Part shown: positions 1 to 6,511 of the stretch, one piece after another
How the letters are laid out: the number at the start of each line of letters is the position of its first letter
How positions within the stretch are numbered: position 1 is the first letter of the stretch
Assembly (NCBI GenBank): GCA_027024305.1
Contig: JALVSO010000076.1
Span: forward strand, 1 to 8,316
Source: Candidatus Parcubacteria bacterium
Lineage (GTDB): Bacteria; Patescibacteriota; Minisyncoccia; Phycocordibacterales; GCA-2747955
Direction of reading: 5' to 3'
DNA length: 8,316 nucleotides
Position numbers and translations under genes: made by a program
Notes under the pieces: generated by a model
The model's database searches: none
Told to the model about the DNA's origin: nothing
What the model saw: the letters and a program-made list of their open reading frames with translations, nothing else

Positions 1-2168
1 AAAAAGGGTTCGTCAAAATCCAGCAAACCGATTTTCTTCATGGCTCGCACAAAGAAACGAGCGAAAAGCAGGTGCATATAGGTGTGCTCGGCTCCTCCGA
101 TATACAAATCCACCGGCATTCACTTTTTCAATCTTTCCTCGGAAGCAAAAGCTTTTTCATTCTCCGGGTCGCAATATCTTAAAAAGTATCAAGAAGAATC
201 CACAAAGGTGTCCATGGTATCCACCTCGGGAGTTCAACCCTTGCCGAAAATCCTCTCCGTTCGCTCTTGCAACTCCTTGGACTTGGCCAAAGGAGCCGTT
301 CCCGTCGGCACAAAATCCACATCCGTCGGTAAAAGCCAAGGTAGATTTTCCTCACCGACAAAATGCGGGTTACCTTCCGGATCATAAACCACCGGAATCG
401 GTGTTCCCCAATATCTCTGGCGAGAGATGGACCAATCTCGCAATCGGTAGGTGGCTGTCATTTCCCCCCCCACAAATTCGGTAATTTTTTCCTTGGCTTC
501 TTCGGAGTTCATACCGGTAAAACCTCCGGAGTTTACCAATTTACCCATTCCGGAAAAAATTTCTCCATTGAAAATCTTTCACCCTTGTAAGTGGTTAGGT
601 CATTCTATTTTCTTAAAGACTTCATCTCTATCAAATCACTCAATTTTATGTTTACCATCATCCACTTCCGATTTTATTTTTTTATCAGATTTAAGTTTGA
701 CATAATAAAACTCTGCAAATCATTTTTGATTTTTATTTTTAGCTTCTCGATAGGCTTTTCCTCAATGACTGGCTATGGGTTTTGGATTGATTTCAAAATC
801 AACATAGCCGGTTTCCTCGGTTACTTCTTTTGCAATAGCCTCTTCAACACTCTCCCCTTCCTCAACCCCACCACCGACCAAATGCCAATGGCTGTCTTTT
901 TCCAAAAGGAATTTCCCGCCCTCGGGACTTTCAATAATCATATCAACAACTCTTCGATTTAAAGTTTCTACATCATCCCTGGTTTGCATTTCGTCAGTGG
1001 GTTCAAAATTAACAGCCACCGCTTCCCTTATGGGCAAATTATATTTCACAGCAAAATCATAATCCCTCTGATCATGGGCCGGCACGGCCATAATGGCTCC
1101 CGTTCCGTAGCCCGCCAGAACATAGTCGGAAACAAAAATTGGCAAATCTACATTTTCGTTCATTCCGCTTTTTTCCGTGGCCGGATTGGTGGCTGTAATT
1201 CCTTTTAAAAGAACTCCTGTCTTTTCTTTCCCCTCCAATCTTTCCAGTTCGCTTTTCTTTTTGCTTTGATTGATATATTCTCTAACCTCTTCAGGGTTTT
1301 CCAAGTAGTCCATTTTTAACCATTCTTGAACCAGGGAATGTTCCGGTGCCACAACCATATAGGTGACCCCGAAAATGGTATCCGGGCGAGTGGTGAAAAC
1401 TTCCAAATCTTCATCCAAATATTTTCCCCGGTGTTTTAATTGAAATTTAATTTTAGCCCCCGTTGATTTTCCAATCCAGGCATTTTGATTTTTCTTGGTG
1501 TGTTCCGGTCAATCTATCTTTCCGAATTTCTTCTCATTCTCTTCATTCCAAAGCAAATCATCGGCAAAATCGGTGATTTTAAACATTCAGGATGGCACAT
1601 CTTTTTGCTCAATTTCCGTCTTGCACCTTTCACATTTTCCATTTTCCACCTGCTCGTTGGCGATGACCGTATTACAGGAAGGGCATCAGTTGGCCTTGGC
1701 CGTCTTTTTGTAGGCGATACCGTTTTCCATAAATTTACCGAAAAGTCATTGAGTTCATTTATAAAATTGCGGTTCCGATGAAGTCTGGGCATTCACCAGA
1801 GAAAAATCATGGCCCAAGCCAAGCATATTTCATTGCCTTAGATAATTATCCGCATTCTTTCTGGTTGTTTCTGTGGGATGAGTTCCGGTTTTAATGGCAT
1901 AATTCTCCGCCGGCAATCCAAAAGCATCAAATCCCTGGGGATGTAAAACATTAAGGCCTCTCATTCTTTTAAACCTGTAATAAACATCCGTGGCCGTATA
2001 GGATTCAACGTGCCCCATATGCAGACCATCCCCCGAAGGATAGGGTAACATATCCAAAACATAAAACTTCTCCTTACTTTGATTTTCAAAATCAGTCTTA
2101 AAAAGGTTTTTTTCCTGTCACTTTTTCTGTCATTTTTTTTCTATTTCTCTGTGATTATATTTATTCAT
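1..2168 (-). CDS. leuS: Leucyl-tRNA synthetase with inserted Nudix domain, UGA-recoded, C-terminal part beyond window
   Basis: Charges tRNA-Leu with leucine in the cytoplasm. About 722 residues are visible; the KMSKS loop and anticodon-binding domain lie past the left edge. Start ATG at 2166-2168 gives the usual N-terminus (IEKKWQKKW), with both Trp encoded by UGA. HIGH motif is HMGH at residues 50-53. The CP1 editing domain has TTRPDT at 259-264 and AVPAHDQRD, with the conserved Asp at 366. YRLRDW and SRQRYWGTPIP follow at about 574-592, then DTMDTF, SSWYF and GGAEH. Sixteen in-frame UGA codons (residues 13, 17, 113, 138, 141, 161, 194, 220, 469, 483, 511, 523, 530, 645, 660, 683) mostly match conserved Trp, including NWCP, QWLF, WPE and WMPVD; seven Trp are TGG. 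An insert of roughly 135-140 residues (about 385-540) between the editing Asp and the LVNSG motif carries a Nudix box at 433-455. The gene begins 4 nt after the upstream kinase stop. No frameshift is needed. Confidence 0.97.
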
Positions 2169-2172
2169 AGAA

Positions 2173-2736
2173 TTATTTTATCATATTTTCAAGCCGGTCA
2201 ATTATTTCTTTAAAAACTTTTTCCTCATCCTCCCCCCGAATATTCATGAGAAAATTTTGGAAAAGAGACTTTCGGGAAATCTCCTTAAAGTTATTGATAA
2301 TTTTTTCAACCTCTTCTTTTTTCTCCGGGTCAAAGGCCGATAGACCATCATCGCGCTTAATAATATTTTCCGCCTCGTCAATAAAAGTAAAAATAATTAA
2401 ATTTTCTTTCAGTTCCTCAAACTTTTTTTCCAGTTTTAAAATTTTTTCAATTTTATGACCGCCTCGCAAAAAGGAATAGGCATATTCCGAAAAATGACAA
2501 CGATCCAGAATAACGGGAATATTTTTCTCCCGAGCCGAAAGGATTAATTCAAAATATTTTTCCATATTCTCCAAACCGTAGTTTAATCTTTCTTCGTTGT
2601 TCTCCCCCACCGGGGCCTCTAAATTTAAAACTACAAAAGGCAGGTTTTTAAAATATTTCCTGACTTTTTTAATCTGAGTACTTTTGCCCACATTGTCCGG
2701 ACCGTCAAAGGCCAAAATTATATTTTTTTCTTCCAT
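2173..2736 (-). CDS. Thymidylate kinase-like P-loop kinase
   Basis: A 187-residue protein probably phosphorylating a nucleotide or nucleoside in the cytoplasm; dTMP is the likeliest substrate but is not proven. Walker A is GPDNVGKST at residues 12-20. A TMK/dNK-type DR motif, DRCHFSEYAYS, lies at 78-88, where TMK has DR followed by a Ser/Ala-Tyr segment. A basic lid-like segment, IKRDDGLSAFD, is near 126-136. TMK is usually 200-215 residues, so this is slightly short, and the lid is divergent. ATG at 2734-2736 is followed by an uninterrupted frame to TAA, without any Trp. It is the first gene of a two-gene operon with leuS (4-nt gap). A TATATT box (2743-2748) lies only 6 nt before the ATG, so the transcript is probably leaderless. 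It could instead be a deoxynucleoside kinase or a TMK paralogue. Confidence 0.8.
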   Translation of the reverse strand: MEEKNIILAFDGPDNVGKSTQIKKVRKYFKNLPFVVLNLEAPVGENNEERLNYGLENMEKYFELILSAREKNIPVILDRCHFSEYAYSFLRGGHKIEKILKLEKKFEELKENLIIFTFIDEAENIIKRDDGLSAFDPEKKEEVEKIINNFKEISRKSLFQNFLMNIRGEDEEKVFKEIIDRLENMIK

Positions 2737-2772
2737 TTGCTAAATATAACATAGTTTGCTATATTTTTTTCC
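2737..2772. promoter_or_regulatory. 36-bp divergent promoter between two kinase genes
   Basis: The two start codons face away from each other across 36 bp. Reading minus, TATATT occupies 2743-2748, 6 nt before the ATG. Reading plus, TATATT occupies 2760-2765, 7 nt before the ATG at 2773. Both positions would put transcription starts at or next to the ATG, leaving no room for a Shine-Dalgarno sequence. The -35 regions would overlap the opposing -10 region or coding sequence. A loose direct repeat (TTGCTA followed by ATAT) occurs twice. These are visual matches only. Confidence 0.5.
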
Positions 2773-3339
2773 ATGAATAAAATAATTATCGCTCTGGCCT
2801 CCACCCAGGGAGCCGGAAAATCTTTTTTGAGCGAATACCTTAGAGAAAAATATAACGGGATTTCTTTCCGCTATTCCGACTATCTCTCAAAAATTTTAAA
2901 AATTTTAAATATTGAAAAAACCAGAAAGAATCTTCAGGATCTTTCTCTGGCTTTGAGAAACCAATTCGGTCAAGATGTTTTGGAAAAAAGTATCCTCAGA
3001 GATATTTGGGACAATGAAGCTAAGATAAATATCATTGACGGGGTTAGGCGCTTGGCCGACATCTCCCGCCTTAAAAATGAGAAAAATTTTTACTTGATTT
3101 TTATAGATGCCGATTTGGAAATCCGGGTTCAAAGATTAAGCGGTCGTGGAGAAAAAGCCGATGACCAAAAAGTAACCGAAGAAATTATCAGAAAAGAAAG
3201 CCAACATGATTCGGAAACTCGAGTTAAAGAACTAAAAGAGATTGCCAACTTCATCGTAGAAAATAACGGAAGCAAGGAGGAGTTTGAAAAAAAGATTGAT
3301 CAAATTATGGAAGAAATTTTAAAAAACAGTTCCAAATAA
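2773..3339 (+). CDS. P-loop nucleotide kinase, AAA_18/UPF0200-like
   Basis: A 188-residue small P-loop kinase. The N-terminus is a hydrophobic beta strand followed by a Walker A variant, STQGAGKS (residues 10-17), with Ser at the first position instead of Ala/Gly. DGVRR at 89-93 matches the DGIR segment of CMP/AMP-kinase-like and UPF0200 proteins. LIFIDAD (108-114) is a buried strand. RLSGRGEKADD (121-131) looks like a lid with Arg residues. IVENNGSKEEFEKKI near the end resembles the 'N-x-G-S-x-E-E-F' end of dephospho-CoA kinase and dNMP kinase relatives. The single Trp is TGG and the gene ends at TAA. Substrate is not determinable from sequence; dephospho-CoA, dNMP and CMP are the alternatives. 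It is divergent from the TMK-like gene, suggesting shared control of nucleotide metabolism (inference). Confidence 0.75.
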   Translation: MNKIIIALASTQGAGKSFLSEYLREKYNGISFRYSDYLSKILKILNIEKTRKNLQDLSLALRNQFGQDVLEKSILRDIWDNEAKINIIDGVRRLADISRLKNEKNFYLIFIDADLEIRVQRLSGRGEKADDQKVTEEIIRKESQHDSETRVKELKEIANFIVENNGSKEEFEKKIDQIMEEILKNSSK

Positions 3340-3358
3340 TTTTTAGCGAAATCAAGAA

Positions 3359-3379
3359 CCCCGAGGCAGAGCCTCGGGG
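3359..3379. repeat. GC-rich perfect palindrome after kinase gene
   Basis: Arms CCCCGAGGC (3359-3367) and GCCTCGGGG (3371-3379) flank an AGA loop, 20 nt after the kinase stop. It is followed by a weaker ATTTGA/TCAAAT stem at 3381-3396. There is no T-run, so it is not a canonical intrinsic terminator. It may be a repetitive extragenic palindrome or an mRNA 3'-end stabiliser. Confidence 0.7.
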
Positions 3380-3406
3380 AATTTGAGGATTCAAATCCTA
3401 AAAGAT

Positions 3407-3446
3407 GATGTTACACTTAAAAACAGGTGTTTTTAAGTGTAACATC
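3407..3446. repeat. 40-bp near-perfect palindrome upstream of toxin-antitoxin operon
   Basis: Nineteen-base arms GATGTTACACTTAAAAACA (3407-3425) and their exact reverse complement (3428-3446) flank a GG centre. Neither side carries a strong T-run (plus continues CTGAAAAAATC; minus continues CTTTTAGG). It sits about 22 nt upstream of the toxin-antitoxin -35 box. It could be a terminator-like barrier, a repeat element or a protein-binding site. Confidence 0.85.
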
Positions 3447-3467
3447 TGAAAAAATCAAGTAAGTAGC

Positions 3468-3495
3468 TTGACTTAAAATATCCAAAGTATATAAT
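3468..3495 (+). promoter_or_regulatory. Sigma70-type promoter of the toxin-antitoxin operon
   Basis: TTGACT (3468-3473) and a perfect TATAAT (3490-3495) are separated by 16 nt. The predicted start is about 3501-3503, only 2-4 nt before the antitoxin ATG at 3505, so the mRNA would be essentially leaderless. Inverted repeats TCAAG-N7-CTTGA (3455-3471, touching the -35) and GTAT-N9-ATAC (3487-3503, spanning the -10) are plausible autoregulatory operators for the RHH-type antitoxin (inference). Confidence 0.75.
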
Positions 3496-3504
3496 TTAGA
3501 TACT

Positions 3505-3774
3505 ATGAAAACAATGCTAAATGTAAAAATTGACTCCAAACTAAAAAAGGAAGCTCAGGAAATTGTTGAGGATTTGGGATTATCAATCTCCGCCGTGGTT
3601 TCCAATGCTCTAAAAGAGCTGGTTCAAGAAAAAAGAGTGGTCTTTTCCCTACATCCTGAACCCAGCGAAGAAACCAAAAAAATTCTAAAGTCAGCCGGTA
3701 GTAGAAAAGCAAAAAAAGAAGCAAAGTCTTTCAAGAACAAGAATGAAGCCGAAGACTTTTTAATGTCCCTTTAA
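3505..3774 (+). CDS. RelB/DinJ-family antitoxin
   Basis: An 89-residue antitoxin expected to bind DNA through its N-terminus and neutralise the adjacent toxin through its C-terminus. Residues 4-48 (starting LNVKIDSKLKKEAQEI and running through a LSISAVVSNALKELV helix) have the beta-helix-helix pattern of RelB/DinJ ribbon-helix-helix proteins. The C-terminal half is Lys/Glu-rich and probably flexible, ending EAEDFLMSL, a typical toxin-contacting tail. Its stop is 2 nt before the toxin ATG, as in co-translated type II modules. The ATG at 3505 was chosen because the promoter leaves no room for an earlier start; an ATG four codons in (MLNVKID) is an alternative. It contains no Trp. Autorepression by the antitoxin or complex is expected from the family. 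Confidence 0.88.
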   Translation: MKTMLNVKIDSKLKKEAQEIVEDLGLSISAVVSNALKELVQEKRVVFSLHPEPSEETKKILKSAGSRKAKKEAKSFKNKNEAEDFLMSL

Positions 3775-3776
3775 AT

Positions 3777-4040
3777 ATGAAAGTTAAATACCAAAAAAGT
3801 TTTTTGAAAGACTTTAAAAAATTGGATGAAAAAATCAAAAAACAGTTTTTAAAAAGACAGACCATCTTTCTGAAAAACACCTTCGATCCAATTTTAAAAA
3901 ACCATTCCCTAAAAGGTGATTTTAAAAATTTTCGTTCAATAAATATCAATGCCGACTTTAGAGCTATCTATTTTTACGATGATAGCGATGGGTATTACTA
4001 TTTTGTAAGAATCGGAAAACATAGCCAGTTATATAAGTAA
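3777..4040 (+). CDS. RelE/YafQ-family mRNA interferase toxin
   Basis: An 87-residue basic protein that should be a ribosome-dependent endoribonuclease held inactive by the upstream antitoxin. The order of segments fits RelE/StbE/YafQ: KYQKSFLKDFKKL at the N-terminus, a helical basic stretch, then DPILKNHSLKGDFKNFRS (37-54), NADFRAIYFY (58-67), and a C-terminal RIGKHSQLYK (78-87), matching the 'G-x-H-S-x-L-Y' end. Basic and polar candidates for catalysis are His43, Arg53, Arg62, His82 and Tyr86. The length is normal for the family and the frame is intact, so the module looks functional. It overlaps nothing and is followed directly by a structured non-coding segment. Confidence 0.88.
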   Translation: MKVKYQKSFLKDFKKLDEKIKKQFLKRQTIFLKNTFDPILKNHSLKGDFKNFRSININADFRAIYFYDDSDGYYYFVRIGKHSQLYK

Positions 4041-4190
4041 GTAACCGGGAGATTAAGTGCCTGCACGGGCCCAGCATAGCCCGTGGTTCTCGAGGGAATA
4101 CCTCGAGATGTACGGAAAAGATTTCCTTCACCGTCAGGGAGTTCCCGCGGTCCATCAAAATGCCCTAACTCTCGTTAGGGCATTTTTTCT
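4041..4190 (+). ncRNA. Candidate structured RNA (or structured 3' UTR), unassigned family
   Basis: This ~145-nt segment between the toxin stop and the terminator is clearly more GC-rich than its surroundings and packed with hairpins. CACGGGC/GCCCGTG lies at 4064-4084, TCTCGAGG/CCTCGAGA at 4088-4108, and ACGG/CCGT around an inner GGAAA/TTTCC at about 4112-4133. ACCGGGA (4044-4050) can pair with TCCC-GC-GGT (4143-4151) to close a multi-branch structure. It ends in a strong intrinsic terminator with a plus-strand T-run, which favours plus. One helix, however, pairs slightly better on the minus strand (G-U instead of A-C). It does not match tRNA, tmRNA, SRP, RNase P or 6S hallmarks that I know. 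Confidence 0.45.
4157..4190 (+). terminator. Strong intrinsic terminator, probably bidirectional
   Basis: A 13-bp stem AAAATGCCCTAAC (4157-4169) / GTTAGGGCATTTT (4174-4186) has a TCTC loop and a plus-strand run of six T. On the minus strand the stem ends in TTTT, so it could also end the glutamate dehydrogenase transcript, whose stop is at 4202. Confidence 0.92.
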
Positions 4191-4201
4191 TTCCATAAAA
4201 T

Positions 4202-5449
4202 TTAAACTTTTTCCGCTCCAATTATTCTTTTAGCGGCGATTTTATAGGCCGCTTTTTTTAAGCTGAGATTTTCCTTCTCCGACAGCTCCTTAACTTTTTT
4301 ATAGGCCAAGAGAATTTTTTCTTTCAATTTTTCATTGACTTCTTCCAGACTCCAATGCTCATTATCCAAATTCTGAAGTCACTCAAAATAGGAAACGATG
4401 ACTCCACCGGCATTGGCCAGTAAATCCGGAATAATCACAACTCCCCTTTCCTCCAAAATCTTTTCGGCCTCCACGGAAATGGGTCCGTTGGCCAGCTCCA
4501 AGATCTTTCCGGCTTTAACTTCATCCACATTCTCCCGAGTGATTACTCCTCCCAGAGCGGCCGGGATTAGCAGGTCCACATCCAAAGTTAAAAGCTCTCC
4601 ATTGGTTATTTCCTCTCCTCCATCAAAAAGAATAACCGAATGATTTTTTTCTTCATAGACAAATTTCTTCAAGCTTGAAATGTCCAAGCCGTCTTTATTA
4701 TAAATTCCTCCGGAAACATCGGAAACGGCCACCACTTTAAAACCGGCTTCGTCTAAAAGTTCGGCAATAACAGAACCGGCATTACCAAAACCCTGAATGG
4801 CCACCGAAATATCTTTTTTATTTTCAATCTCTTTATACTCCTCTTGAAGAATATAGAAAGCCCCCATGGCCGTGGATTTATCTCTGCCCTCGGAACCACC
4901 GTCCTCCACCGGCTTACCGGTGATAAAAGCCGGGCTCTTTTCTCCCACAATTTTTTCATACTCATCCAACATTCAAGCCATAATCTTGGAGTTGGTATTA
5001 ACATCGGGAGCCGGGATGTCGGTTTTGGGGCCCAGAAACTTCCAAAACTCCCGCACATAGCCCCGGGAAATTCTTTCCAACTCACTTTCGGAGAAATCTT
5101 TGGGGTCTATTCTTACCCCACCCTTGGCCCCGCCAAAAGGCAATTGAGTCAAGGAGGTTTTTAAAGCCATGGTAAAAGCCAACTCGCTAACCTCATCCAA
5201 ATCAACTTCCGGATGAAAGCGAATACCCCCCTTACCCGGTCCCAGGTTTAAATTATATTGCACCCGAAAAGCGGTAATGATTTTCAAAGAGCCATCATCC
5301 ATCCTGACCGGATAGTTGGCCTCCAAAATCCTTCGCGGATGTTTTAAAATTTTTAATTCTTGGGGAGTTAGAATGCCCTTTTCAGCCATTCCCTCCACTT
5401 CCAACTTGCACTTTTGGCAAGCCACCAATTCATTTTCCAAATATATCAT
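4202..5449 (-). CDS. gdhA: NAD(P)-dependent glutamate dehydrogenase, UGA-recoded
   Basis: Interconverts glutamate and 2-oxoglutarate plus ammonium in the cytoplasm. It is 415 residues, the normal length. GPGKGGIRFHP (70-80), MALKTSL (94-100) and the catalytic-Lys motif PFGGAKGG (104-111, Lys109) are present, and PAPDVNT carries the conserved Asp149. GFGNAG (220-225) is the dinucleotide-binding glycine motif, followed by VVAVSDVSGGIYN. Two in-frame UGA codons fall at residue 159 (IMA-W-MLDEY) and residue 357 (SYFE-W-LQNL), both highly conserved Trp sites. Under the standard code the gene splits into three pieces in one frame. Trp is also encoded by TGG (REFWKF, EHWS). The stop is TAA at 4202-4204. 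The N-terminus carries a CxxC pair (ACQKC), unusual for the family. Which coenzyme is preferred cannot be read confidently. Confidence 0.96.
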
Positions 5450-5487
5450 TTTCTTTTTATTTATTTTTTAAAATTTTCTACTCTCCA

Positions 5488-5493
5488 ATTATA
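5488..5493 (-). promoter_or_regulatory. Extended -10 promoter of glutamate dehydrogenase
   Basis: Reading minus, TGCTATAAT gives a perfect -10 hexamer with an extended TGn element. The start would be near 5481, leaving an AT-rich leader of about 30 nt with no obvious Shine-Dalgarno. A TTGACA lies upstream but only 7 nt from the -10, too close to be its partner. Confidence 0.55.
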
Positions 5494-5552
5494 GCAAAGT
5501 TGTCAAATTAAAAGCATCACTATGTTATCCACATATACAATCACGTGTTATT

Positions 5553-6299
5553 TTATCCTTCCTTGTTTTCTTTATAGAGTTTAACAAAATTCTTTAAAAT
5601 CAAGGGGGCATGGCTCAAATCCTTGTCCTGCATACTTCTTAAAATATTTTCTCCTTCCTCCGGCGGAAAATAACCGGCATTTTTATAAACCTCCACCCTC
5701 ACTCTTATCCCTTCCATATCCAGTTCCGGATGATACTGGCTGGCATAAATATTATTTTTAATCTTAAACAATTCCACCGGACAATTCTCAGAATAGGCCA
5801 AAATTTTAGCCTCAGCCGGTAAAGACTGACAGGCCTCCTTATGTCCCACCACGGCATAAAATTCTTTCGGTAAATTACTACTTAAAGAATCGGCAAAACC
5901 GTCATCACTTAAAAAAATCTTAGTAGCCGAAACATCTTCGGAATACTTTTCCTTGGAAACCACTCCTCCGCAAGCTTTGGTCAAAAGGCCCACTCCGTAG
6001 CAAGCCCCAAAATAGGGAAAGTCTTTTTCCATTATTTCATTTAAAATTTTCATGCTGATTTCTTCGGCCTTTTTCTGTTCCCCAGTTTTTTTATTCTCTT
6101 CATCGCTGACATTATAGGGACCACCTCCGGAAATCACTCCCCAATATCTGTTTATATCAAAATCAAAATTTTCTCCCCGATCCAATCTTACCCGCTCCAC
6201 TTCTTCTTCCTCCAAGCCGGTTCATTTTAAAAAAGCTTCATATTCATTATCAGAAGCCCTGTCTTCGGGACGATATTGCAATAAAAGTAATTTTTTCAT
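5553..6299 (-). CDS. GuaA-like class I glutamine amidotransferase, UGA-recoded N-terminus
   Basis: A 248-residue stand-alone glutaminase-type (GATase1) protein: it hydrolyses glutamine and would pass ammonia to an unidentified partner or substrate. The start is ATG 6297-6299, giving LLLLQYRPEDRASDNEYEAF, a typical beginning of this family (related proteins are annotated 'glutamine amidotransferase' or 'GMP synthase-like'). One in-frame UGA encodes residue 26 (FLK-W-TGL), an aromatic position in relatives. The catalytic triad is visible: Cys100 in FGACYGVGLL, then His190 and Glu192 in SQYHPELD. VGHKEAC and the C-terminal GYFPPEE motif also match. There is no ATP-pyrophosphatase domain, so it is not full GMP synthase. 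It is followed on the same strand by gdhA, 103 bp away, and gdhA appears to have its own promoter. The stop is TAA. Confidence 0.9.
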
Positions 6300-6311
6300 T
6301 TTTTAGATTTT

Positions 6312-6317
6312 AGTATA
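6312..6317 (-). promoter_or_regulatory. Possible -10 box of the amidotransferase gene
   Basis: Reading minus, TATACT lies 12 nt upstream of the ATG, implying a leader of roughly 5 nt and no ribosome binding site. No convincing -35 was found 16-18 nt upstream. Confidence 0.35.
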
Positions 6318-6448
6318 AATAATTTCGTTATTTTATGCCGATTATAATTCTTACAATGCTTTTTTAAAAGGTTGGTTCAAGTTGTAAGCTACAAGAAGCA
6401 AGTTGGTCCAAATTAAAAGTTGAAAACGAACAGCCACACATTTTCCAC

Positions 6449-6506
6449 GAAGCCGGACTTGTCAGCAACCACACGCCTAAGAACCTGACAAGTCCGGCTT
6501 CTTTTT
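6449..6506 (+). terminator. 17-bp perfect hairpin with T-run, no upstream gene
   Basis: Arms GAAGCCGGACTTGTCAG (6449-6465) and its exact reverse complement (6485-6501) enclose a 19-nt loop, followed on plus by TTTTT (6502-6506). The form is that of an intrinsic terminator with an unusually long loop, but no plus-strand gene lies upstream of it (the neighbouring gene is on minus). It may end a short RNA, block read-through, or be a repeat. Confidence 0.6.
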
Positions 6507-6511
6507 CTAAA

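Noticed and set aside
1..2168. leuS as a degraded pseudogene broken by many stop codons
   Set aside because: All pieces lie in one frame, every interruption is TGA and never TAA or TAG, and the TGA codons match conserved Trp. Two other genes show the same pattern.
3381..3400. GGATTCAAATCC resembling a tRNA T-arm
   Set aside because: The base pair expected next to the TTC loop is missing, and no D-arm, anticodon arm or acceptor stem can be built around it.
3964..4158. 64-codon minus-strand ORF over the toxin 3' end and the structured segment
   Set aside because: It overlaps the toxin coding sequence and the hairpin-rich region, has no promoter or family resemblance, and is better explained as a shadow.
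4041..4160. tRNA-like or T-box-like reading of the structured segment (ends GGTCCA; minus strand has TGGACCGCGG)
   Set aside because: No TTC loop or matching acceptor stem on plus. On minus the T-box-like string lacks one base, has no specifier stem or following terminator, and faces no gene it could control.
5525..5533. Perfect DnaA box TTATCCACA between gdhA and the amidotransferase
   Set aside because: One perfect 9-mer (plus one mismatched TTTTCCACA on minus at 6616-6624) without a cluster, AT-unwinding region or dnaA/dnaN neighbours is not enough to propose an origin.
1..6299. UGA read as glycine, as in Gracilibacteria and Absconditabacteria
   Set aside because: The sites are Trp sites in LeuRS and GDH (NWCP, SSWYF, IMAWMLDEY, SYFEW); none is a recognisable Gly position.
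1..6299. UGA as selenocysteine
   Set aside because: 19 UGA codons in three ordinary enzymes at Trp positions, with several close together, cannot be selenocysteine sites.
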